From Chlamydiales bacterium (lineage in GTDB: Bacteria > Chlamydiota > Chlamydiia > Chlamydiales > JAJFMA01): a stretch of DNA of 64,000 bases. Position 1 is the first letter of the stretch. Every line of letters begins with the position of its first letter. Shown here piece by piece: positions 53,001 through 61,214 of the stretch. The notes below the pieces were generated by a model, which saw only the letters and a program-made list of their open reading frames with translations, ran no database searches and had not been told where the DNA came from. Both the position numbers and the translations under genes were made by a program. The stretch covers positions 80,338-144,337 of the forward strand of contig JAUXSF010000011.1 in assembly GCA_030679955.1 (NCBI GenBank), written 5' to 3'.

Positions 53001-53953
53001 ACAATAAAATCCGCCGGCGCTATCTGTATCACTATAGGGATAGCCTTTTCAACGATGCGTGGAGTCAGCTTTTTTTGCTCATATAGTCTTGTGATTAGGT
53101 CAAAGCCAGCTTGTGTATCCCCTATCTGCTGCAGAAGCATGAAGCGCGTTTCAAAGGTTTGGTTGCTATTGCGCATTTTTGGGGGCAAAAGCTCTAGCAA
53201 AGCAAGACCCTGCTTGGGCATATGGTCGTCCGCGAATAACGAGATAATATTAAAAAATTCGTCATTCTTTTTCGACCCAGTGATGAAAGCACCGCCGATT
53301 TGCGCTGCGCCTTCTATGTTACCCCTTGCCGCAAAAACTCGGATGCCAAAGGTCGCTTGTTCGTAAGTCAATTGAGTTAGAGGAACATTCTGTACCATAC
53401 GCCGCATGACATCTTCAGCTCTATCCAACCGCCCTTCCTTGGCATAAAAATATGCCAGGCGGAAATGCTCTTTGGTCGTTGCGCGGTAATGGTACACAAG
53501 GTCTTCTAAAACCTGCTGCTCATGCTCGTGATCAGATTCCAACTCGTATAAGCCAGCCAAATGCGCTAATATTGTTTGACTAGGCGCAATCTTATATTGT
53601 CGCTGCAGAATACGTGCTTCATCGCTATATCGGCTGGCTAACTTGTATTGGAGTGCGAGAAAGGCTAAAGCCTCAGGGTCGTTGGGATGATGGTCCACAA
53701 ATTTCTCGACAAGCTCTGTGCTCTCAAGATCACGTCCATTTTCTTTCAACAGCTTCACCGTGGCGGCAATTAAAGGAAGTGTTGTCTCCCCTTGTTCCAG
53801 CTGATCTTGATATCGGCGCAACGCGGTTGAATACTGCCCTTCGTCTTCTAACATGAGTGACACTTGCTCATAGAAAGGGAAAATGATAACACTGGCAAGC
53901 ACTCCGCCTAAGGCGACGAAGATAATGGCAAGTAAATACCAGTTTCGCTTCAT
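50033..53953 (-). CDS. pelB: PelB, TPR scaffold and outer-membrane porin for Pel export, 1306 aa
   Basis: One N-terminal membrane helix (~7-26), then ~900 residues of TPR repeats (for example DPEALAFLALQYKLASRYSDEA and NLGLLRELGLIAFSKGDYCSA), and a C-terminal beta-barrel (~990-1306) ending in RQPF with a terminal aromatic residue, as outer-membrane barrels do. PelB guides the polymer through the periplasm and exports it through the barrel. It is somewhat longer than P. aeruginosa PelB (about 1190). AGAGGG precedes the ATG, which overlaps the stop of the pelA deacetylase gene by 4 bases. No pelC lies between pelB and pelD. Confidence 0.92.
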   Translation of the reverse strand: MKRNWYLLAIIFVALGGVLASVIIFPFYEQVSLMLEDEGQYSTALRRYQDQLEQGETTLPLIAATVKLLKENGRDLESTELVEKFVDHHPNDPEALAFLALQYKLASRYSDEARILQRQYKIAPSQTILAHLAGLYELESDHEHEQQVLEDLVYHYRATTKEHFRLAYFYAKEGRLDRAEDVMRRMVQNVPLTQLTYEQATFGIRVFAARGNIEGAAQIGGAFITGSKKNDEFFNIISLFADDHMPKQGLALLELLPPKMRNSNQTFETRFMLLQQIGDTQAGFDLITRLYEQKKLTPRIVEKAIPIVIQIAPADFIVQMLSAVDLQHVGMSELMDVAMRAIQMDEPSLAEQLRRQLGESYLQSYPALLFALALGAGDISEAEATEQYNQINARLTGRDQGALAPLLEVRGLTDLAQRALHSIHTMQGFPPGEIFHLAVMLVSFHMEDMGIELVEPLKRTLAIPPIEVDAAWMLFRAAKGDTQQVLEWLSSSHEISADVLRGVYEAAYKRRYSEIALRAAEKLYKMYSNTVNEALLASAQVISGDETGLETLRRLFKSNSSPETTILYVEALAYLENTRPELRTELTEVIQHELVDPNVRRTELRNLGSTLIDEDLKELAEPIFRRLSLNAAFASSDMQALLGIWGAHPKPAQAHWMAEQALTGSVSEEANWVKYLTDIEHHNLVLDVVKHDTIDDLSVPAIADAHFIALLALEQKEEAMEMIDGFIADEATTPKRLVEWAKLAQDASYIDGAENLFMRALELEPDNLGLLRELGLIAFSKGDYCSARFYLTSFLAQHPGDPRVYYTYGEILLYDKCYDEANCFFWRALDHLLVLEELTFEENVLVAQVYDQLEYYSVALDHYYDLLESYPDKISLYSEVAQVLMTVECYDEACRMIMEGFAVASNTDLWEENEDAIAALHIARLQLLKVTNEVAQALCEAADYVEVFPGNASLAVTTADLELAAGDWRATLCWLDRAIDLEPNRTILSDLRDAVFNDHDGFVLVNEETRSSLGQHEQLERFHIEDYVWPCRRLYVHAENDHVFLRDFIHFSTGDVTVFDGYRQRGVVGILQDLCGGGVLDAAMLLGQDVIGAGLKISIPDPCGTTVVAAAYREPCWDLLPSTIQRGVRHHAGIARTQKLYPRTELYGSLTYSQFDLEVDQKAATSYTLQAGVLYRLSPHNCFVKMWGRNAEMGLNYTLDKEHVLWQLEKTTAAGTTYIPLGLSNREMYTADVFFTKKWSECWFMEGALGYGYDYAASHGGIMGNFGLVWGKKGCFQARLFYYHSVSSEASSSAIDSLSIDLRQPF

Positions 53954-56205
53954 AGAACCCTCTCTACCGTCACAGCTACAGGCTTTACTGTTGTCTGCTC
54001 AGCTAGAACTATTGTGAGCACATTGTTCTCTGCCTGCATCGATAGATTCGTGGTACGACCATCTGCAAAAGTTACCACGCCACGATAAGCGCCGTTTTTA
54101 GCAACCCTAAAACTAATCTCTCCCTTGCCGTACCCCGCACTTTTCCAAAAGATCTGGCTGTCTCCGCTAATGGCTAAATCCCACACAGGCCAGCGACTGT
54201 CTAACAAATAGGGTTTATGCTCGATCGGCTCTTCAAAATAGTTCTCGTGGTGTGTTGTTGCGATCGTAGGCCTATTGTCCTTGGGTTCAAGGAAGACATA
54301 TAGACTGCCTTGAAAATGCATCTGACCTTGCACTCCCTTAGATTTCTCAAAGTCAACCTTCAGCCGCGTGGCATGATCAAAGCGTATAGTTTGCAAAGGG
54401 CCGCGATTTTCGACCGCCCATTCATTCTCGCCAAGCGGCGTGATCTCGGTAGAATAAAATCCCTCTGCAATTCGCGCATAGTTACTTGCAGTTATTGGTA
54501 CGATCTTTTGGCTACGAATATAACTCAGGTTGCTGCGTAGCGCCTCCAAACTTGCTAAACGCTCCCCAGAATACATGTGGTAGTACAGATTCATCGGCTT
54601 CACACGCAGGGGCGTATTAGTAGCCTTAAAGGTTCTGGGCAACTTATTAAAGTTATAGTAGTGACTTGTCCATGAATGCGTGTACTCGTTCTCATTGCTA
54701 TTGGGAGCGTAGATCTGTTGCTGTAGATCTATCTGGCGGCCTATAGGCCTCACCCAGCCATATGAAGGCATTTCCAGATCAAAGCGCGTGTTTCCACCAT
54801 TAAGATTGGGGACTCCGGTGGCCTTTACAGCCTTAATAGCTGCAGCGTATGGCTCACAGTTACCTGACCAAGAGTAAAGAGCCACGGGCTTGTTGGGAGA
54901 CAAGTGATTCACATAGTCCACAGCTCCCGAGGTCTCTGTAGTCAGATTGTAGGGAAAGTTAGCATAGGCCCGGGGAATCTCATACATTCCATTCAGGTCG
55001 CGCGCAGCATATTTGTAGTTAGCGTTACCCTCCTTTGTGAAGATATGCTTAAAGTACAAATTTAGCCGCGCTAGAATCCCTTTGGAAAGCCATCCACCGA
55101 AGGGATACATCTTAAGAAACGGGATCTCGGCATCGGGCTGGCCATACTCAAAGAACTCCCAATCAAAAGGATGGCTAAAGGTATGAACGGCCGTTTCAAC
55201 ATGATCTAAAGCTAAAATTTCCGCCAACCAGCGACGGGAATCTGGAAAACCTACCCACTCATAGTCTAAATCGGCACAGATAGGTCCCACAGTAGTTGGA
55301 AGATCACTCGACGGAACAAGAATTTCTCGATAAATAACCTCTGCACAAAGAGCTTTTTCAGTCTTGTACTTTTCAACTAACGAACGGCTGATCCAACCAT
55401 CGCCATCAATATGGCTTAAGTACAGCCTACGACCCACCATAGTGGTAGTATCAGGCTTAGGGAAAGGATCGCCACCCATTGCAAGGTGGAAGTACAGAAA
55501 GGGATTTAAGAACCAGTGTCGATTGGAATCCGTGTCGGCATCCCAGTGTATGGCATAGTCAGCCGAACAAAATGCACCTTTAGGACCAGTCATTACGAGG
55601 ATAGACTCAGAACTACGGTCGCCAATGACCTCTGCCTGCACATGTATTGTAATATCTTTGGAGATACCCTTTATCGTTCTAAAGCTAGGCAGAATACTTC
55701 TATAGGGCCACTCGAAATTCACCAATTTAGGTGTATTAACAGTTAGCTTGGCTTTGTAGGTGTTTGAGATATATGATCCATCGTCAAATAAGCCGATTTT
55801 TGCCCACAGCTTGTTAATTTCGTCAAGGCTCACGCTATCATCGTCTGGATAGAAGCCAGGATCTCCTAGAATTAACAAACGCTTTCCTTGGTCTGCGGCC
55901 TTCTGAGCCCACTCTATAAAGGGCTTGGGCTTATGGAGTGCAGTTCCGGGCCTAAACCAAATGATGACACCCGCAACATCGGCACGCTCAGTTAGGTCTG
56001 GAAGCCCTTTTTGCACGTCATAGTAATCTAAACGGTACCCTAGATGATTCAAAGGCATCTCGGCAAACTGATGTATGCAGGACTCCCTAACGTCTTTTTG
56101 CAGAGTGCTATCATAAACAGCTATCAGTGTTCTGGGAAAAGGATCAGCAGCAAATACGCTTGAAACAGATAGAAGGCATTGCAACGTAAGCAAAAATCGG
56201 ATCAT
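53950..56205 (-). CDS. pelA: PelA C-terminal part: Pel deacetylase, 751 aa
   Basis: Corresponds to the portion of PelA after its hydrolase domain. It has its own signal peptide (ending near SSVFA), then a reductase-like/Rossmann region (~20-230) with GVIIWFRPG, a metal-dependent deacetylase domain with SHIDGDGW (D267, D269) and VHTFSHPFDW (H341, H345), and a beta-rich C-terminus. These match the Asp/His metal site of PelA, which removes acetyl groups from the polymer in the periplasm. The ATG overlaps the stop of the upstream hydrolase gene (ATGA). In P. aeruginosa both functions sit in one 948-residue protein. Confidence 0.88.
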   Translation of the reverse strand: MIRFLLTLQCLLSVSSVFAADPFPRTLIAVYDSTLQKDVRESCIHQFAEMPLNHLGYRLDYYDVQKGLPDLTERADVAGVIIWFRPGTALHKPKPFIEWAQKAADQGKRLLILGDPGFYPDDDSVSLDEINKLWAKIGLFDDGSYISNTYKAKLTVNTPKLVNFEWPYRSILPSFRTIKGISKDITIHVQAEVIGDRSSESILVMTGPKGAFCSADYAIHWDADTDSNRHWFLNPFLYFHLAMGGDPFPKPDTTTMVGRRLYLSHIDGDGWISRSLVEKYKTEKALCAEVIYREILVPSSDLPTTVGPICADLDYEWVGFPDSRRWLAEILALDHVETAVHTFSHPFDWEFFEYGQPDAEIPFLKMYPFGGWLSKGILARLNLYFKHIFTKEGNANYKYAARDLNGMYEIPRAYANFPYNLTTETSGAVDYVNHLSPNKPVALYSWSGNCEPYAAAIKAVKATGVPNLNGGNTRFDLEMPSYGWVRPIGRQIDLQQQIYAPNSNENEYTHSWTSHYYNFNKLPRTFKATNTPLRVKPMNLYYHMYSGERLASLEALRSNLSYIRSQKIVPITASNYARIAEGFYSTEITPLGENEWAVENRGPLQTIRFDHATRLKVDFEKSKGVQGQMHFQGSLYVFLEPKDNRPTIATTHHENYFEEPIEHKPYLLDSRWPVWDLAISGDSQIFWKSAGYGKGEISFRVAKNGAYRGVVTFADGRTTNLSMQAENNVLTIVLAEQTTVKPVAVTVERVL

Positions 56206-57020
56206 GGTTCCACCATCAATTTCTGCAGGTCGATCGTGGCAACATAAGGGTAATATCCCTGAGCACGCTGAAACTGATAGATCTCCTTAACCGTTTTGGT
56301 ATCCGCTGGATCCCAATAATCTAACGTATAGATCTCCAATGATGGGTTGAGTTCTTGAAGTACCTTTACCTTTTGGTGGTAGGCTTCATACTCAGCCTTG
56401 GGAACCTTTTCATACTTCTTGGTAGTATGGTTGTACCGGCTATAGGTTGACTCGACTAATAGCATATTGATGTCTTGAACCACTTGTGGTGCAATTTCCA
56501 GCCCTCGATTCAACATAATAGGAATATGGGGGTAATTTAACCTAATACCCTTCACTAGCTTCACAGCAGCATCTTTCATGCCTTTGTACTTCGCTGGATC
56601 TAAACTTTCCTCGTATTCAGCATCGTCAATAGTATCCAGAAAAATGCCAGTAAAACGCTTGAAGAGAACCGAAGGTACCAGCTCCTCTATCACACGTGAG
56701 GCCCATCTAGGATCTCGTAAATCTACCATCCAACTCCCCGGCCAATTGGGATTTTCGACAGTTAGAATCCCCTCATCTTTGATTTCCTGGAAATAATGGT
56801 GATAATCTGCGACCTCACCAATACTGAGGTAGCCCAATGTTATCTTTTCTGCGGCAATAAAGGGTTGGATGCTCGGATGAACATCCCGATCGAATACAAC
56901 AAGCTTGAAAGACCTAAAGTCCTCATACGAAGCATCATCATCGTAATAGACAGCCCAACGAACATCCTCTGCGTGAAGGTTTAAAGCTACTGCACACAAT
57001 AAATATGCGATCCATCGCAT
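56202..57020 (-). CDS. pelA: PelA N-terminal part: Pel glycoside hydrolase, 272 aa
   Basis: Resembles the alpha-1,4-galactosaminidase domain of PelA (GH166 type): VRWAVYYDDDASYEDF, LGYLSIGEVADYH, FTGIFLDTIDDAEY, and the likely catalytic glutamate E190 in LLVESTYSRY. A short signal peptide starts at the ATG at 57020 (MRWIAYLLCAVALNLHA), which has GGGG upstream; an in-frame ATG at 57053 has no such site. It is the first gene of the pel operon, with only ~60 bases to the divergent SET gene. The hydrolase trims Pel in the periplasm. Confidence 0.88.
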   Translation of the reverse strand: MRWIAYLLCAVALNLHAEDVRWAVYYDDDASYEDFRSFKLVVFDRDVHPSIQPFIAAEKITLGYLSIGEVADYHHYFQEIKDEGILTVENPNWPGSWMVDLRDPRWASRVIEELVPSVLFKRFTGIFLDTIDDAEYEESLDPAKYKGMKDAAVKLVKGIRLNYPHIPIMLNRGLEIAPQVVQDINMLLVESTYSRYNHTTKKYEKVPKAEYEAYHQKVKVLQELNPSLEIYTLDYWDPADTKTVKEIYQFQRAQGYYPYVATIDLQKLMVEP

Positions 57021-57082
57021 GCTAAACCCCAAAAAATTCTTGAAATTGTTCATAATAAATAATAGAAGCCGGAAGTCAAGGG

Positions 57083-57754
57083 ATGAATGTGCTGACAGAC
57101 GATGAATACAACCTTTTACTCTTGAATCATGCCCCTTATCACAAGGATGTTAAGGTTGTCAGGCAGGGACTCCCCATTGTGCAACAACTCGACTTCGAAC
57201 AGTTTTGCGGAATTCCCTATCTGAAACATATAGGATTCAAAAGCCGCCCACTGCTCGATCTAGTCATCGCGCAATGCCCGTGGACCTTTCGCTTTGGTTA
57301 CCATGTGATCCACGAGGATTATCATTTCTACCGCGATCAGATCTGGAAAGGTACAGTGGCGGACATCACCATTGCCTGGATAGGATCCGGGCTAGGCTAC
57401 GGCATCTACGCAAACCAAAACTTTGAGAAAGACACCTTTATAGGAACCTACACGGGTGTTGTCAGACATCTTGACCGCTCACGCCCCGACCATAATGTCT
57501 ACTGCCTGCACTACCCAACGCGCTATTGGTCTTATGAGATGTTTATTATCGATGCCGAACTAGCAGGAAACGAGATGCGGTTTGCTAATCACTCCAAAAG
57601 CCCCAATATGAATCTGGAGTGTCTATGTTACAAGGGACTGCTCTTCTTCTTTCTAAGGGCCAACCAACCTATTTGTAAAGGGTCCGAACTAACCTTCGAT
57701 TATGGCGAAGCCTTCTGGCGAGAGCGTGTGCAACTTCAAGTGTGCGAAGCTTGA
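57083..57754 (+). CDS. SET-domain protein, NUE-like candidate lysine methyltransferase, 223 aa
   Basis: A SET domain covers ~95-215: GSGLGYGIYANQNFEKDTFIGTYTG (the SAM-binding G-x-G region), RFANHSKSPN (the NHS core motif) and SELTFDYGEAF (the FDYG core motif). SET enzymes methylate lysines using SAM. In Chlamydia trachomatis the similarly sized NUE protein is secreted and methylates host histones; other chlamydial SET proteins act on bacterial histone-like proteins. Which applies here is unknown. A weak GGAAG lies upstream of the ATG. It is divergent from the pel operon. Confidence 0.87.
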   Translation: MNVLTDDEYNLLLLNHAPYHKDVKVVRQGLPIVQQLDFEQFCGIPYLKHIGFKSRPLLDLVIAQCPWTFRFGYHVIHEDYHFYRDQIWKGTVADITIAWIGSGLGYGIYANQNFEKDTFIGTYTGVVRHLDRSRPDHNVYCLHYPTRYWSYEMFIIDAELAGNEMRFANHSKSPNMNLECLCYKGLLFFFLRANQPICKGSELTFDYGEAFWRERVQLQVCEA

Positions 57755-57800
57755 TCGAGGAATGGACCTTATGGACTCGATGGACCTTATGGACCTTATG

Positions 57801-57940
57801 GACGAAAAATGCGTCCATTAGGGTCCATCGCGGCCTTCAGAGCTATCAGAAAGCGTTATTCTCAGCGCGGAAGCGCTGAGCCTCATGATAGCAGCACCGT
57901 GTAAGGCCATACTTGTACCCACATCTTTTCCTTGACTTGC
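57801..57940. repeat. Direct repeat, copy A
   Basis: Starts GACGAAAA and includes GGCCTTCAGAGCTATCAGAA, AGCGTTATTCTCAGCGC and TTGTACCCACATCTTTT. The same order of blocks is found at 63699-63826 in the same orientation, 5.9 kb away, on the other side of the two paralogous genes. Confidence 0.75.
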
Positions 57941-58255
57941 TGTTGTTCCCTCAAACCTTCGTTCTAATGCTGCCAAGCAGCAATTCTTATTTTAGCCCCT
58001 AGCCATACCCGAAGAATGAGGGTTGGCTAGGGGAAAGCATAATAAGGAGCTCGCGTTGCGGAGCACCGCCTCTAGTGAACTCAAACGATTCAATCCATAT
58101 TTATTTGACGCGGTGGTGCCGCAACGCGAAATTCTCTCTACCATACCCATAGCCAACCCTCCTGTCGTCGGGTATGACTATGGGCTAAAATAAGACATGC
58201 TGCTTCGCAGCATCTTGCATCAGAAAAGGTCAAGAAAAAGATATGAGTACACGTG
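57912..58255. repeat. Large imperfect palindrome, MITE-like
   Basis: The core arms 57967-58072 and 58107-58214 are about 106 bases each and complementary over most of their length (for example TCTTATTTTAGCCC, CATACCCGA, GGGTTGGCTA, CGCGTTGCGG), with a 34-base loop. Outer arms (GTACCCACATCTTTT on the left, AAAAAGATATGAGTAC on the right) extend it to about 340 bases. There is no ORF. A partial copy of the outer end is present at about 63791-63837. Confidence 0.75.
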
Positions 58256-58458
58256 TGGTATTAGGCGCCCCGAAGGGGCAACGCAAAGACCAGTTCGGAT
58301 CACTACCTTGCATATTCCTTATCGTATCTTAACATACGGAGTGTAGAATCTTTGGGTTAGCATCATTTTGCTAAGCAGTTCGCTCCAAAATAATGGTTAA
58401 TGATCACTCCCGAGATGATCATTCCATTCGAAAATCTAACATGAGGAAGATACAGATA

Positions 58459-60999
58459 ATGGCAGTTACTTCAGCTGGTAGCAGACCCGTAGGTCATGAT
58501 ACTTGGACGGCACAGACCACCAAAGAGATCGAGAAATTGACTCAGGCAGGTGGTGTGACAAACCACATTAACGCTGTGGGACAAGTTATTAAACTACAAG
58601 GGGGAGCTATCGGTGACACTGCTAGTTACTCTTGGGCAGCAGTTAAAGCTATTCCATCTTTAAATATGTCTCTCTTAGTTCAAAACGTTAAGTTGGCTCT
58701 TAAGCATGCTATTCAAGCAGGCCTAACACTTCCTGGCCTTATTGTGCCACGCCTTGTCCTTACGACTACACAGTTTCTAGATATTAAAGGCAAAGAGCTC
58801 CCAGCAGGTTGGCAAGATCAAGCTAAAGCCCTAGCGACACAAGTGCGTGAGCGCGGTGCGGAATATGCTAAAAAAGGTCTCGATCTTGCTAAGAAAGTTC
58901 AGGCTAATCCAAATGCTATGTTGGCGGTAAAAATCAGCGGGGGCTTGGCAGCTCTGGGGCTTGGTGGCCTAGTTTTAAACCGATTTATTGGCGGAAGCAC
59001 AGCTACAAATGTTCCCGATATTGCTACTGGGTTGCCTTTTGCTAAAATCCTAGGTGGCTTAATAGCGCTGCCTCTTTTGGGTGCTGCCGGATGGAGTTTC
59101 AATAATTGGCGTCAGGACCGTGGTCTACTTGAAACATCTGACCGCTATGCTACACGCGTGCGGTACGAAACGATTGGTGATGCTACTGCGATTCAAACAA
59201 AACCAAATGGTACTTTGCAAAAGTGGCATATTGGATATGGCAGCAGCAAACAGACTATATTCAAAGAGAATGGACAATATAAAATTATCGACGAAGGTGC
59301 TTTAGTGCCCGGAGAGGTTTCTGAAGACGGTAAGAGGTTTGAGTTTACGAAGGCAGATGGTAGCGGAGATTCCGGACGAATTTATAAGAAGAAAGTTGAT
59401 GCCAAGGATAAAGACGAGGTTAACAATCGTGCGCTCTATTCGATACCTAAATTGGCCTATCGTAAACATAAAAAGATTCTTGAAAAGATCATTATTGAGC
59501 AAGTCTGGTCTACGATTCAGGACCTTAGTAAGGCACGCCCCGTAGCGGACGATCGTTCCGATCAGGACATCATCGCTGAAATCTTACGTAGCCTCAATGA
59601 TAAGTTGGATCTTGAGGCTAAGAAGCGTCTTCTGGGTCAATTCCGACAGGACAGAACTGGAATTCAAGAGCGTCTCAATGAAACTCTGAAGGCGATTCTT
59701 CCCATTTATAAGGACCTAGCGAAAGCGGATGCCAGTAAGAATTTTAGTAACGGGGATGTCATCGCTGAAATCGAATGTCGTCTGGCTGCTACTGCTCTGC
59801 AGGCGGATGCGATTATTGAACTTGCGATTCAGACTGCAATCGCCAAAAATCAGGATGCTTATGATGGATATAATAAAGCATTACGTGCATGTAACATAAT
59901 TGGCGGTGAATTAAAACTAGAACTGAAAGAAGGGCTGCCTCTTTTGTTTACTACCGAAGGATGTTTCGATAATTTGCGTGCTGTCCCTGCTCAACGCTTA
60001 AAATTAACTATTGAAGTGAACGAAGAGGTTAAGCGTGAGAAAGCTCGATTGAACGCTCTAAAAGAGCCTGACCTTAATGAAATGCCCCCTCCTGGTAAAA
60101 AAATTAAGGTTAAGAAGGCTCAGAATAATAAAGTAAACGATGAAATCGCGGATCCTAACGATGAAATGCTGCTCGCTCAGCACCTCGCTAAGACACGGTA
60201 TGCGGCCGTGGGTGATGCTACTGCGATTCACACATTAGCCGATGGTAGTTTGCAGAAATGGAGTTTTTATGATGATGACCTCAATGAACAAACTATACTC
60301 ACCAAAGATGGACTATTAGTATTTATCTACGATGGTGCTTTTGTGACCGGTGAGGTGTCTAAAAACGGCAAGTATTTTAAATTTACGCATTCTGATGGAA
60401 GCACGGTTAAAACATATATTCTTAAGGGTGAAGTTGATGCCAAGAATAAAGACGAGGTTGACAATCGCGAGCTTCGTTCGGTAGCCCAGTTGACCTATCG
60501 TAAACATAGAGACATCTTTCAGAATATCATCGATGTGCAAGTTAATGATACGATTTGTGACCTTCTTGCAGCACTCCTACTAGAAGTGGACGATCGTGAT
60601 GATGATGTCATCATCGCTGAAATTCTAGGTCGTCTCAATGATAAGTTGGATCCTGACGCCAAGTCGAGATTTGGAGATAGTCAGAAATACAGGATTGATG
60701 GGGATAGAGTCCAAAAACGTCTCAATGATGCTCTGACGTCGATTCTTCGCATTCATGAGGAAGTTCTAATAGCGAAAACGGTCAGTAGTTCAGATGATGT
60801 GATCAATGGAATTCAAGAGCGTCTCAATACCGCGCTGAAATCTGCTCCGATTCGCGACCTTGCGGTTCAGACTGCAATTGCCAAGAACCCGAAGGTGAAG
60901 AATGATTATTACGAAGTGTTGAGTGGATACAACCAATTTCGCTCCGCATGGGGTGAAGAGCGAGAAGAAGCGATAGAAGGAAGTGACACGATTATCTAG
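58459..60999 (+). CDS. Inc-like repeat protein, paralogue 1, 846 aa
   Basis: I do not recognise a family. The N-terminal ~150 residues (MAVTSAGSRPVGHDTWTAQ...) are nearly the same as in paralogue 2. Two adjacent hydrophobic helices (~154-174 and ~191-213) form a paired segment like that of chlamydial inclusion-membrane proteins. The rest is two related modules (~233-515 and ~576-835), each starting GDATAI and followed by a W-x-beta region, a V-D-A-K-x-K-D-E-V motif and a charged helical region. The ATG at 58459 has GAGGAAG nine bases upstream and is conserved in the paralogue; an in-frame ATG at 58441 is also conserved. It has seven extra residues (GLDLAKK) relative to paralogue 2. Confidence 0.7.
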   Translation: MAVTSAGSRPVGHDTWTAQTTKEIEKLTQAGGVTNHINAVGQVIKLQGGAIGDTASYSWAAVKAIPSLNMSLLVQNVKLALKHAIQAGLTLPGLIVPRLVLTTTQFLDIKGKELPAGWQDQAKALATQVRERGAEYAKKGLDLAKKVQANPNAMLAVKISGGLAALGLGGLVLNRFIGGSTATNVPDIATGLPFAKILGGLIALPLLGAAGWSFNNWRQDRGLLETSDRYATRVRYETIGDATAIQTKPNGTLQKWHIGYGSSKQTIFKENGQYKIIDEGALVPGEVSEDGKRFEFTKADGSGDSGRIYKKKVDAKDKDEVNNRALYSIPKLAYRKHKKILEKIIIEQVWSTIQDLSKARPVADDRSDQDIIAEILRSLNDKLDLEAKKRLLGQFRQDRTGIQERLNETLKAILPIYKDLAKADASKNFSNGDVIAEIECRLAATALQADAIIELAIQTAIAKNQDAYDGYNKALRACNIIGGELKLELKEGLPLLFTTEGCFDNLRAVPAQRLKLTIEVNEEVKREKARLNALKEPDLNEMPPPGKKIKVKKAQNNKVNDEIADPNDEMLLAQHLAKTRYAAVGDATAIHTLADGSLQKWSFYDDDLNEQTILTKDGLLVFIYDGAFVTGEVSKNGKYFKFTHSDGSTVKTYILKGEVDAKNKDEVDNRELRSVAQLTYRKHRDIFQNIIDVQVNDTICDLLAALLLEVDDRDDDVIIAEILGRLNDKLDPDAKSRFGDSQKYRIDGDRVQKRLNDALTSILRIHEEVLIAKTVSSSDDVINGIQERLNTALKSAPIRDLAVQTAIAKNPKVKNDYYEVLSGYNQFRSAWGEEREEAIEGSDTII

Positions 61000-61005
61000 T
61001 TATTT

Positions 61006-61049
61006 CCCGGGTGTAGGCACTAAGTGCCTGCATCTGGGATTCTTTTTCT
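61006..61049 (+). terminator. Rho-independent terminator after paralogue 1
   Basis: CCCGGGTGTAGGCAC (61006-61020) pairs through 15 positions, including G-U pairs, with GTGCCTGCATCTGGG (61024-61038) and is followed by the T-rich tail ATTCTTTTTCTT. A nearly identical hairpin follows paralogue 2. Confidence 0.85.
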
Positions 61050-61214
61050 TAGGCGCCCGATACGGCATTACACATAGTTAATTAGAAACAAAATAGTGAG
61101 ATTCTTGGGAAAACCGGGGCAATAAGTCGGAACCCGGTTCAATAAAAACGATTAGATGATCATGCAAAGAGATGATCACTTCATTCAAAATTTAACATGA
61201 GGAAGATACAGATA

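Larger units (their letters stand above)
57755..58458. other. Gene-free 0.7 kb repeat region
   Basis: In order it holds: a GGAC-type tandem tract (57764-57830), a CTCAGCGC hairpin (57861-57880), a large imperfect palindrome (57912-58255), a GCCCC-GAA-GGGGC hairpin (58267-58279) and the upstream region of the first paralogue, which shares the GATGATCA...CATTC...AAC block with the second. No credible coding sequence is present. Confidence 0.7.

Noticed and set aside
53950..56205. pelA interrupted by a sequencing error
   Set aside because: The second ORF begins with a complete signal peptide, which an internal frameshift would not produce.
57764..57830. A possible CRISPR-like array of GGAC repeats
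   Set aside because: The units are only ~9 bases apart with no unique spacers, and no cas gene is present.
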